This document shows positions 17,591 to 25,648 of a stretch of DNA of 64,000 nt, piece by piece. The notes below the pieces were generated by a model. It saw only the letters and a program-made list of their open reading frames with translations, searched no databases and was not told where the DNA came from. The translations under genes and the position numbers were made by a program. Position 1 is the stretch's first letter. Each line of letters opens with the position of its first letter. The DNA comes from JAWXCB01 sp034440455. GTDB taxonomy: Bacteria > Bacteroidota > Bacteroidia > Chitinophagales > CAIOSU01. The stretch is taken from contig JAWXCB010000051.1 in NCBI GenBank assembly GCA_034440455.1, positions 52,718 through 116,717 of the forward strand, read 5' to 3'.

Positions 17591-17662
17591 AGTCACGAGT
17601 CGCGGGTTTGCGAGTCGAGGGTCTTTTTTGACCCGCAACCCGTGACTCTCAGACTCGTGACT
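17591..17662. repeat. 72-bp palindromic repeat touching a start codon
   Basis: Outer arms AGTCACGAGTC (17591-17601) and GACTCGTGACT (17652-17662) are a perfect 11-bp inverted repeat, and an inner GGGTC...GACCC pair surrounds a T-run. The whole intergenic space between the two lipoproteins is this element, so the second gene's ribosome-binding region lies inside a strong hairpin. Confidence 0.75.
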
Positions 17663-17663
17663 T

Positions 17664-18608
17664 CTAAAAATTTGCATACTCATTTGTCACCATTATTTTT
17701 TTCTGCACGTTTTGAAAATCATGGTCGGTGTAAAAATCATTCATCAAAGCGCTCGTTTCGGCTGATGTCGGAAAACGCGCCAGCAGATTCAGGTATGCCC
17801 AGATAATCATGCCTTCATAAAATTCGCGTGAAGTGGTTACGATATGCAGGAAGTCGCCCTTGGTTTGTCCGTTCACTCCGAGGAGGTTTGCCGATTGATT
17901 TTTTTCGCACATCTCCCACGCGGAGGCAAATTCAGCATCAGTCGGAAAGCGGTAATATAAATTGTCGAACGTAGCGCGGATGAAGTTGAAGGTGTTCATA
18001 TTAATTTCATCATACACCGAGTTGTTGCACAGCCTGCGGTAGATTTCATCAACTTCGATAGAGTCGCCTCTGTATTGCCTTTTAATAAAAAGTACGTTTT
18101 CCAATTTCTCAATTTCTAATTCAGCTTCAGCAGAAGTAATGAAATTGCCCGCAGGAATGGTGTCGCCATTCAGCGAATCAACGAGAAAAGTTCTTTCAAG
18201 CAAATCAATCGCCTCATAAATCTCTGCATCGCTTTCACCTTCGATAATGCGCGACTTTGAAATGTCATAGAAACGCTGATAATATGCATACTTGAAAGAA
18301 GTGTCGCCTTCAACCAACGAAGTGTCTGACTGCAACCGCTCAATGATTATTTCCCTTGCTTCAACTTTCAAATCATTCGCTTTCAGGAATTCAACAGTTG
18401 AATCCATCTCAGCATCAAGCGGCTCGCGACCAATCAAGTCAATGAACATACGGTTCACATAATTTTCAATCAGAACAGTTGGGACATTGTCGGGGTGAGG
18501 TGGTTCATTGTCGGGGACGAAAGCGGGGTCCTTTTGGCAAGCGGATAGAAAGAGTTGCGATAAAATTAACAACCAACAATAGCTCTTTAAAAAGGAAACT
18601 GATTTCAT
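17664..18608 (-). CDS. Lipoprotein with DUF1549-like features
   Basis: 314 residues with a lipoprotein signal (about 1-24, SQLFLSAC). After the linker, NRMFIDLIGREPLDAEMD matches the RxxxDLxGxxP pattern at the start of DUF1549 (PSCyt2) domains. Near the end, ARFPTSAE followed by VTNEYANF is like the tail of DUF1553 domains. It is first in a unit of two lipoproteins and a Tat-exported DUF1501-like protein on the minus strand, which fits an outer-membrane or periplasmic complex. Function is unknown and the domain match is by motif only. Confidence 0.6.
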   Translation of the reverse strand: MKSVSFLKSYCWLLILSQLFLSACQKDPAFVPDNEPPHPDNVPTVLIENYVNRMFIDLIGREPLDAEMDSTVEFLKANDLKVEAREIIIERLQSDTSLVEGDTSFKYAYYQRFYDISKSRIIEGESDAEIYEAIDLLERTFLVDSLNGDTIPAGNFITSAEAELEIEKLENVLFIKRQYRGDSIEVDEIYRRLCNNSVYDEINMNTFNFIRATFDNLYYRFPTDAEFASAWEMCEKNQSANLLGVNGQTKGDFLHIVTTSREFYEGMIIWAYLNLLARFPTSAETSALMNDFYTDHDFQNVQKKIMVTNEYANF

Positions 18609-18759
18609 TGAGAGTGTCTAAGTTAATTAAATCCTTCCTGAGAATTTTCACAAAGGCTTTTAGGCTATATCGCGGTAAAGTGTATTTGCTCTTTGTTTTT
18701 GATAGCGGTAAAAGCAAGAATTGCACGGATTCCATTTCCCATGTGAGAAAAGAAGGAGT

Positions 18760-19419
18760 TCACTCGTAACACCGAGTAAGAAAATCATTGAACGGCTTCA
18801 TCGCTGCGCAACCTTTCGCGAGAGACGTCACTGCATTTACGGCAAGCAGTTGCTCATCTTTCAGCGCATGCACAGCGAGGAAATCTTTATGCCTGAGAAT
18901 ATCAATGGCGAGATGTTCTTTGTCGTAGCCCTTGGGTGTTGTCTTCACTGTGTCGCCTTCGAGCTTCGGGAAATATTTTTTGAACAATTTGTTTGACAAG
19001 ATGCCTTTAAATTCTTTCAGGTTGTAATCAATTTCCTGACGAATAGCACTCAACACTGGCGAGGGCGGCATGTATGCTCCGCCAGCAAGAAATGAATGTC
19101 CGTTAGGTTGCAGATGAATGTAATAACCCGGCTTCATGGATTTCTTTCCACCGCCCGCTATATATGCTCCAAAGTTGTTTTTGTAAGGGTCCTTATTTTT
19201 TGAGAAGCGCACATCGCGATAAATTCTAAACGTGCAATCTTTTGCTTTTAGCTCGCTTAGGGTCTTATCGAATTTCGAGAGCGCTTTGATTAGTTCTCCG
19301 ACAAAATTTTCAAAATCCGTTTTTGCCGCTTCATACAAATGTTTATTGGCGGCAAACCATTCGCGGTTGTTATTTTTTGAAAGCTGCTTGAGGAATTGCA
19401 GGGTGGATTTTTGGAGCAT
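18760..19419 (-). CDS. DUF2461 family protein
   Basis: 219 residues, the full length of DUF2461. The N-terminal FLKQLSKNNNREWFAANKHLYE and the central FRIYRDVRFSKNKDPYKNNF are characteristic, as is GYYIHLQPNGHSFLAGGAYMP. The family is widespread in Bacteroidota and Actinobacteria and has no established reaction. It is cytoplasmic and monocistronic, in a gap between the lipoprotein unit and a T9SS exoprotein. Confidence 0.85.
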   Translation of the reverse strand: MLQKSTLQFLKQLSKNNNREWFAANKHLYEAAKTDFENFVGELIKALSKFDKTLSELKAKDCTFRIYRDVRFSKNKDPYKNNFGAYIAGGGKKSMKPGYYIHLQPNGHSFLAGGAYMPPSPVLSAIRQEIDYNLKEFKGILSNKLFKKYFPKLEGDTVKTTPKGYDKEHLAIDILRHKDFLAVHALKDEQLLAVNAVTSLAKGCAAMKPFNDFLTRCYE

Positions 19420-19509
19420 ACAAGAATTTGTGGAGTAAAGAAAAGGATTTTCTTTTTTACAAGAAAGAGATTTTTTCGCGCAACTGCGGGACTCAGAATA
19501 ACGAAGGCT

Positions 19510-21642
19510 TTAGCGGACTAAAGTAATGCTGCCGTTCTCTGTAAAAGATTGTCCGCTGAGGTTTGTCCATTTCAACACGTAACCGAACACACCAAGGTCT
19601 TGTGGCTCATCTTTGAAATAACCATCCCATCCAAAATCATTGCTATTACCGCGATACACTTCCTGTCCCCAGCGATTGAAGATGATGAGTTCATATTCGG
19701 AAACGCGCTTGGTGAGTACATTCAGAAAATCATTCTTGCTGTCACCATTCGGGGAAAAGCCGGAGGGGACAAGCGCAAAAGAGCAATCCAAACTTTGCTC
19801 GTCAACCACGAGCGTGTCGGTGTAAAGACAACCATCTACAAAGGCAGTAGCCCATACGGTGCCGGGAACGCTGTCAAAAACAATTGTTGCTGTTGTTTGT
19901 CCTGTTGACCACAAATACGAATCAGCGCCCGGGTAAGCTCTTAATGTTATTTCTTCCGAGCGACATAAAAACGTGTCATTGCCTAAGTAAAAGAAGGGCA
20001 ATGGCAACACCTCAATGTCTTGCGTGGCGACATCTGTTCCGCAGAAAGAATCAACCACAGAAAGTTGTACTTGAAATGTGCCTGCATCGGGGAAAATGAA
20101 AGAAGTGTTTTGATCAGAGGAAGTTGTTGCATCTGGAAATGTCCAGAGCCAGCTTGCCGGAGTTCCTGCGGAAATATCCGTGAAATTTACGGACACATCT
20201 TCACACGCGGGATCATCAGCATTGAATGCAGCAACGATATTTTCGTTGATGAAAATTGTCATCTCTGTTGTGTCGGAACATCCCAGATTCTGTTCAATAA
20301 TTGCAAACGAAACGGTGTATGTTCCTCCTGCTGAATAGGTGTGCGTAGGATTACACGCAGCAGAAATGTTTCCATCTCCGAAATCCCAAAAACAACCTGT
20401 GGATGCCGTTTGTGAAGTGTCCGTAAAGGCGACAGGTTGTGTTGCGCATGGTTCTGAGGGAGCATAAGCGAATGACGCTATGAATGAATTGGTAACGATG
20501 ATATTGTTGTCAACGAATGTATCGCTACACTCCGGTGAAGAAACAATCAGCGTTACTGTGTAAGTATCAATTACCGTGTAAACATGCATGGGATCATTCA
20601 GAACCGAAGTATCCCCATCACCAAAATCCCAAAACACTGAAGTAATATTTCCGGTTGAAGTGTTCGTGAATTGGAACGTATCTGCTACGCAGCTTGATGA
20701 TTTTGTGTAAGTGAATCCGGCATTAACAACACCCGGAACAAAGAGCGGCAATGCAGCGGGCAGGGCATCATTCCCGCAGTTGTCCTCCACCGTGTTTCCA
20801 TCGCTACCCTGCTGAAGATTAAGACTGTAATTTCCGCCAATCGTGATTGGCGCTGATACAGTGATGATAGCATTCAGAGTAAAAGAACCACCGGCACAAT
20901 CAGGGCTGATAGCACTTACAACAGTTACAGATGAATTACCGGTGATTAGGAAATCACTGCCGTTTGCCGCAAGCGAACTGCAAAGAATAGGTTCGGAAAA
21001 AGTAATGCTGAACGAAGTTGTGTTTTCACAAGTCATTGAATCAGCTGCTGTGATACTGGGCTCAATAAAGTCAATGATGCTTGCCGTGGTGTTTGCGCTT
21101 GGAGCAAAGTTCAACGTGTAGCCGCTTGATGTTGAACTGAAATTATCTACCAACAAGGCGTAGGTTTCTCCGGCAGTTACATTAAGCGGAGCAAGAAAGG
21201 CAACCCCGCCTGGTCCTTGTGAAGTAGTATTAAATCCGGCTTGTAGTCCCGTTGCTCCGTTCGTAAATGCATAGTTGCATCTTACTTCAATGCTGTCCAC
21301 TCCATTAAAAATATCTGCGCACGAGCCGTTCGTGAGATCATACAATGCGAAGTCATAATCATCGCCTGCCTGCGGGATAATAGAGAACTCTAATACTCCG
21401 CTTATCGTGACGGTGAAGATGTACCAAACTGAGTTATTCTCATTGTTATCCAAACAGGATGTAGTATTCAGGAGGTCATCCACTTGACCAAAACCCTGAT
21501 AGGATTGATTCTGCACATACACTGTCTGGCACACTGCAATAGCATCATTACAATCCTGCTCAGGACCGGTTACTTGTGCAAAACTGTTTCCTGCGGCAGC
21601 AAATAGGAATAGGGCAAGAAAAAAAACGGATGAAAATCTCAC
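19510..21642 (-). CDS. PKD-domain exoprotein with T9SS type B (CHU_C) sorting domain
   Basis: About 710 residues if translation starts at the GTG at 21642, which gives a normal signal peptide MRFSSVFFLALFLFAAAG. An ATG at 21702 would add 20 atypical residues. The N-terminal part looks like a jelly-roll/CUB-like domain (NNENNSVWYIFTV). Three PKD domains follow (WDFGDGD, WDFGDGN, and a weaker third), then a cysteine-rich linker. The C-terminal domain has FSPNGDSKNDFLNV, IFNRWGQEVYRG and a final LVR, the gliding-motility type B T9SS signal. It is expected on the cell surface or secreted, with an adhesin or structural role. Confidence 0.85.
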   Translation of the reverse strand: MRFSSVFFLALFLFAAAGNSFAQVTGPEQDCNDAIAVCQTVYVQNQSYQGFGQVDDLLNTTSCLDNNENNSVWYIFTVTISGVLEFSIIPQAGDDYDFALYDLTNGSCADIFNGVDSIEVRCNYAFTNGATGLQAGFNTTSQGPGGVAFLAPLNVTAGETYALLVDNFSSTSSGYTLNFAPSANTTASIIDFIEPSITAADSMTCENTTSFSITFSEPILCSSLAANGSDFLITGNSSVTVVSAISPDCAGGSFTLNAIITVSAPITIGGNYSLNLQQGSDGNTVEDNCGNDALPAALPLFVPGVVNAGFTYTKSSSCVADTFQFTNTSTGNITSVFWDFGDGDTSVLNDPMHVYTVIDTYTVTLIVSSPECSDTFVDNNIIVTNSFIASFAYAPSEPCATQPVAFTDTSQTASTGCFWDFGDGNISAACNPTHTYSAGGTYTVSFAIIEQNLGCSDTTEMTIFINENIVAAFNADDPACEDVSVNFTDISAGTPASWLWTFPDATTSSDQNTSFIFPDAGTFQVQLSVVDSFCGTDVATQDIEVLPLPFFYLGNDTFLCRSEEITLRAYPGADSYLWSTGQTTATIVFDSVPGTVWATAFVDGCLYTDTLVVDEQSLDCSFALVPSGFSPNGDSKNDFLNVLTKRVSEYELIIFNRWGQEVYRGNSNDFGWDGYFKDEPQDLGVFGYVLKWTNLSGQSFTENGSITLVR

Positions 21643-21783
21643 AAATAAGTGTAATGGGATGCAACGCCAAAAATAGGAAATAGCCGTTAAATGAATCAGC
21701 ATGAGGCACTCGACTTTTTCATAACGTAAAACGGATAATCTCTACAACGCAAACAAGCGCTTTTTCTTATCACAGCCACTCAA

Positions 21784-23412
21784 CTATTTCGCGTATGCTA
21801 CCGCCCGCTTTTCCCGAATCACCGTTACTTTCACCTGCCCCGGGTACTGCATTTCATTTTGGATTTTATCCGAAATGAGGAATGCAATTTCTTCCGCTTC
21901 TTTATCCCCTACCTTTTCACTTTCTACGATTACGCGCAACTCTCGTCCTGCCTGGATTGCATACGCTTTATCCACGCCTTCATAACTCATTGCAATGTTT
22001 TCAAGGTCTTTGATACGCTGCATGTAATTCTCCATTGTTTCCCTGCGCGCTCCTGGACGTGCGCCCGAAATAGCATCGCAAGCCTGAATGATTGGAGAGA
22101 TGAGATATGTCATTTCCACTTCATCGTGATGTGCGCCAACTGCGTTGCAGATGGAAGGTTGCTCGCCATATTTTTCACACCACTTCATACCGAGCAGCGC
22201 ATGTGAAAGCTCTGATTCTTCTTCGGGCACTTTGCCTATATCGTGCAAGAGACCTGCACGCTTCGCAAGCTTTGGATTCAAGCCCAATTCAGCCGCCATC
22301 GTGGCGCAGAGATGCGCCACTTCTTTCGAGTGCATCAACAAATTCTGCCCGTAAGAAGAGCGGAAGCGCATTCTGCCGATAACGCGAATCAATTCAGGAT
22401 GAAGTCCATGCACACCCAATTCAATTACGGTGCGCTCACCGATTTCAACGATTTGTTCTTCGAGTTGTTTTTTTGTTTTTGCAACCACCTCCTCGATTCG
22501 CGCAGGGTGTATTCTGCCATCAGTTACTAAACGCTGCAAGGAGAGGCGCGCAATTTCTCTCCGCACCGGGTCATAGCCTGAAAGGATAATCGCTTCGGGC
22601 GTATCATCCACAATGATTTCAATTCCTGTTGCTGCTTCGAGTGCTCGAATGTTTCTTCCTTCGCGTCCGATGATTTGTCCTTTCTGCTCATCGGAAGCAA
22701 GGTTGAATACCGACACCGTGTTTTCAATCGTGGTTTCTGCGGCTGTGCGCTGAATTGTTTGCAGGACAATTTTTTTCGCCTCTTTGGTTGCCTTCAGTTT
22801 TGCTTCATCCATGATTTGCTTCACTGCTGCCATGGATTGTGTTTTCGCTTCTTCTTTCAGCGTTTCCACCATTTGCTGTTTCGCATCCTGTGCGGAAAGC
22901 TGCGCGATTTGCTCCAGCTTCTTCACATGCTCCGAGTGTGATTTCTCCAACTCTCTTTGCTTCACGCTCACCAATTCAAGCTGGCGTGTAAGGGTGGCTT
23001 TGATATTCGTTACTTCATCTTCTTTTTTCTTCACCACTTCACGCTGCTGGTTGAATTGCTGTTCTTTTTGCTTCACGTTGCGCTCGCGTTCTTCAAAACT
23101 TTTTACACGATCTTCCAGCGCCTTCGAGCGCTTTGAGGTTTGGTCTTCGTGCTCCGCCTTCAGTTGCAGAAACTTTTCTTTTGCTTCAAGCAGGCGGTCT
23201 TTCTTCAGGTTTTCTCCTTCCTTCTTTGCTTCTTCCAGCAGGCGCTCTGCTTCTTTCTTTGTGCGCTCTTCAATTTCTTTGGCAGATTTTTTCGCGCGGT
23301 CTTCTTCCTGGCGCGCGCGTCCCTGGTAAATTGTTTTTGCGATAAAAAATCCTATTGCCAGCGCTGCTACGGCAGTAGCCACCGCAATGATGATAATGGT
23401 TTCAATGGTCAT
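21784..23412 (-). CDS. rny: Ribonuclease Y
   Basis: 542 residues from the ATG at 23412; the frame upstream begins with TTG. An N-terminal membrane helix (about 5-25) is followed by a long charged coiled coil to about 190, a KH domain with IIGREGRNIRALEAATG, and an HD domain with AGLLHDIGK. RNase Y is a membrane-anchored endoribonuclease that starts mRNA decay. All domains are present in the usual order. It is the last gene of a zapA-containing locus, 95 bases downstream of zapA. Confidence 0.95.
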   Translation of the reverse strand: MTIETIIIIAVATAVAALAIGFFIAKTIYQGRARQEEDRAKKSAKEIEERTKKEAERLLEEAKKEGENLKKDRLLEAKEKFLQLKAEHEDQTSKRSKALEDRVKSFEERERNVKQKEQQFNQQREVVKKKEDEVTNIKATLTRQLELVSVKQRELEKSHSEHVKKLEQIAQLSAQDAKQQMVETLKEEAKTQSMAAVKQIMDEAKLKATKEAKKIVLQTIQRTAAETTIENTVSVFNLASDEQKGQIIGREGRNIRALEAATGIEIIVDDTPEAIILSGYDPVRREIARLSLQRLVTDGRIHPARIEEVVAKTKKQLEEQIVEIGERTVIELGVHGLHPELIRVIGRMRFRSSYGQNLLMHSKEVAHLCATMAAELGLNPKLAKRAGLLHDIGKVPEEESELSHALLGMKWCEKYGEQPSICNAVGAHHDEVEMTYLISPIIQACDAISGARPGARRETMENYMQRIKDLENIAMSYEGVDKAYAIQAGRELRVIVESEKVGDKEAEEIAFLISDKIQNEMQYPGQVKVTVIREKRAVAYAK

Positions 23413-23507
23413 AGTGGTTCTCAATTAGCGTCAGCTATCCGCCTGAACGGAATCACTCACAGGTTCAACAATAAGACAGGGGCTGTTTTGCGGAAACAAC
23501 TGCTGAA

Positions 23508-23807
23508 CTACTTACTTACCGTTTCGGTAAGCAAAGCGTCAATTGAGCGAAGCTTGTCAAAGAAAGCGGGATCGGAAATCGTCACCTTCTTTTGGGATGC
23601 ATGAATCTCCACTTCGTTCATCAACGCGCACATGGCGAGGTAATCCTGCTTGTCTTTTGCGGCATACTGTTCCTGCAACTGCTGCACCTTTTCATTCAAC
23701 TTTTTTGCCGCAAGCCTTACGGTTTCTTCCTCCTCAGGCTTTATCTTCAGCGGATACGACCTGCCTGCAATTTGGAGATTTATATTGATTAGCTCCGTGT
23801 TGCTCAC
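23508..23807 (-). CDS. zapA: Cell division protein ZapA
   Basis: 99 residues starting at GTG; an overlapping ATG two bases earlier is in another frame and stops at once. It has the ZapA pattern INLQIAGRSYPLKIKPEEE near the N-terminus and a C-terminal coiled coil. ZapA bundles FtsZ filaments at the division ring. The start follows the stop of the upstream coiled-coil gene by 2 bases, implying translational coupling. The zapA-rny order is common in Bacteroidota. Confidence 0.9.
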   Translation of the reverse strand: MSNTELININLQIAGRSYPLKIKPEEEETVRLAAKKLNEKVQQLQEQYAAKDKQDYLAMCALMNEVEIHASQKKVTISDPAFFDKLRSIDALLTETVSK

Positions 23808-23809
23808 AT

Positions 23810-24124
23810 TCAGTCATTTAACATTGCTACGCACCTGTCAATCTCTTTTATAAAATCGTTTACTTTACGTTTCATTTCTGTTTTTTCCTCCAGCGTTTGC
23901 GGCACCATCATTTTCGTGAGTTTCGCCTGCTTCAACTCCTGCTCCACTGCGCCTTGCTTCGCCTTTTCTCCTTTGATTTGCTCTTTCAGCGTCTTGTTCT
24001 GCCCCGCGAGTTCTGCATTTTTTTCTTCGAGAAAACCATATTCCTGCCGCAACTCGTTGTAGCGGGAAACAAGCAGTTCGACTTTGCCAGAAATCGCATT
24101 GAGTTTAACCTGATAATCTTCCAT
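23810..24124 (-). CDS. Small coiled-coil protein upstream of zapA (ZapB-like)
   Basis: 104 residues, almost entirely heptad-patterned and charged, with no signal or membrane segment. Its size, coiled-coil shape and tight coupling to zapA (2-base gap) suggest a ZapB-like partner that helps organise the Z-ring, but there is no specific motif that proves homology. No further coupled gene is seen upstream; the next gene on this strand starts after a 146-base gap. Confidence 0.6.
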   Translation of the reverse strand: MEDYQVKLNAISGKVELLVSRYNELRQEYGFLEEKNAELAGQNKTLKEQIKGEKAKQGAVEQELKQAKLTKMMVPQTLEEKTEMKRKVNDFIKEIDRCVAMLND

Positions 24125-24270
24125 GAACTTATTAACGGAAAAAAATAAAATTACCGTTTTTAGAACTCTTTAGCCGCCCTTATCAGAAAGTTTTTGGACA
24201 AACGTAGCGCGAATGTCCTTTTTTGATGAGCATCGGGATATGCAGCCAGACCGTTGTTTCCTTCGCAGTT

Positions 24271-25398
24271 CTATTGAGGAGATTTTGAGAACAAGGGCGG
24301 CAAAATTTCTTCTTCCTGCATCACCGCTTGAATTGCCTTTATCAAAGCATCCACATCTTCGGGAAAAATCTGTCCGATGTTGCCGATGCGGAAAGCATTT
24401 GCTTTACTCAGCTTACCCGGATAAATCATAAAGCCGCGGTCGCTGAGCTTTTGATAAAACCGTTCAAAGTTGAATTTTGAAGAATCAGGATAGAGGAAAG
24501 ATGTGATGATGTGTCCCTGAATTTCAGGCTCCAAATAGGTTTTAAAGCCAAGTTCTTTCATACCATTGTCTAAAACCATTTTATTTTTTTGATAGCGCGC
24601 TTCTCTTGCTTTCACTCCTCCTTCTGCTTTCAACTCATGCAGCGCCTGCCTGAAGGCCATGATGCTCAAGGTGGGCGGAGTAAAACGGAACTGTCCGTTT
24701 GTTTCCAGCCCTTTCCATTGCTCGAATAAGTCAAGGCTCAACGTACGGGCTTGTCCCTTGCACTTTTGCAGTTCGCTGTTTTTTGCAAGCGCGAATGCAA
24801 ACCCCGGCACGCCTTCGATACATTTATTTGAAGAAGAAACAAGGTAATCAATTTCCCAATCGCGCATCGGCATCTCTGTGCCGCCAAAGCTGCTCATTGC
24901 ATCAACGATGAACACTTTATTTTTCGCTTTGCAGATTTTTCCGATTTCCTGCACGGGGTTGAACAGCCCCGTAGTGGTTTCGCTGTGGATGCAGGCAACG
25001 TGCGTGATGGAAGGTTCTTTTGCTAAAAATGCCTCGAATGTTTTTTCGTCAATCACTTTGTCTTCATCGAAGCGCAGCATGAAATGTTTAATGCCATGCA
25101 CTTCTGCCATTTTTACGATACGCTCACCGTATGCGCCATTGGCAACAACGAGCAACGTATCTTTTTCCCCTACCGCGCTGCTGATAACGCTTTCGATGCC
25201 AAACGTGCCGCTGCCTTGCATAATAACGCAGTCATAGCCATCGGCTTTGCTGACGTGCGCCAGCGCGAGCAGTTCATTGCGGATTTCAACCACCGCATCT
25301 ACAAACGCTTTATCCCGCGAGCCGACATCTGAGAGCATCGCTTCCTTCACGGTTTTTGAAGTGGTGAGCGGACCGGGCGTGAACAGCAGGTTTTTCAT
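24271..25398 (-). CDS. phnW: 2-aminoethylphosphonate--pyruvate aminotransferase (PhnW type)
   Basis: 375 residues from the ATG at 25398. It is a fold type I PLP enzyme of the class V aminotransferase group: FTPGPLTTS at the start, GSGTFGIESVISS, and the lysine in SSSNKCIEGVPGF that binds PLP. The motifs fit PhnW (2-aminoethylphosphonate to phosphonoacetaldehyde with pyruvate as acceptor) better than alanine-glyoxylate aminotransferases. No phnX or phosphonate dehydrogenase is adjacent; a divergent transporter lies 250 bases away. Confidence 0.8.
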   Translation of the reverse strand: MKNLLFTPGPLTTSKTVKEAMLSDVGSRDKAFVDAVVEIRNELLALAHVSKADGYDCVIMQGSGTFGIESVISSAVGEKDTLLVVANGAYGERIVKMAEVHGIKHFMLRFDEDKVIDEKTFEAFLAKEPSITHVACIHSETTTGLFNPVQEIGKICKAKNKVFIVDAMSSFGGTEMPMRDWEIDYLVSSSNKCIEGVPGFAFALAKNSELQKCKGQARTLSLDLFEQWKGLETNGQFRFTPPTLSIMAFRQALHELKAEGGVKAREARYQKNKMVLDNGMKELGFKTYLEPEIQGHIITSFLYPDSSKFNFERFYQKLSDRGFMIYPGKLSKANAFRIGNIGQIFPEDVDALIKAIQAVMQEEEILPPLFSKSPQ

Positions 25399-25424
25399 CA
25401 GGAAACTTTGGCGCAAGATAGCGA

Positions 25425-25640
25425 GGATGGATGATTGGTGATGGAAGATGGATGAGAAGGTAATTATTATATTTAGGCGTGAATAGAAATGAACTTAAAG
25501 CGAGAACGAAAAAATTTGCTCATCGCTGTGTGCGGTTGGTGGGAGCATTGCTCCAGGAAGCCCATGAATTAACTTCCATCTTCATTGCCACCCGAAAAAC
25601 TGCGAGCAAGCCCATCTTCCATCCTCCATCTTCCATCTAA
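25425..25640. repeat. Inverted GATGGAAGATGG-type repeats between phnW and the transporter
   Basis: The segment 25425-25460 is rich in GGATGGATGATTGG and GATGGAAGATGG. The segment 25610-25638 carries the complementary CCATCTTCCATCCTCCATC. The 150 bases between them show no gene. The repeats could fold into a long imperfect hairpin and separate two divergent promoters. Confidence 0.5.
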
Positions 25641-25648
25641 AATTCTCA

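Noticed and set aside
22784..23329. Plus-strand frame of 181 codons opposite rny
   Set aside because: It is a serine- and phenylalanine-rich mirror of the charged coiled coil of RNase Y.
23413..23507. Possible 6S RNA or other small RNA between zapA and rny
   Set aside because: The position recalls the zapA-ssrS arrangement of Proteobacteria and an 8-base stem (GTTCAGCA with TGTTGAAC) is possible, but 95 bases is too short for typical 6S and no open-promoter-like long hairpin is visible.
24125..24270. tRNA or small RNA in the gap before phnW
   Set aside because: No cloverleaf or conserved arm sequences could be found by eye here or in other gaps.
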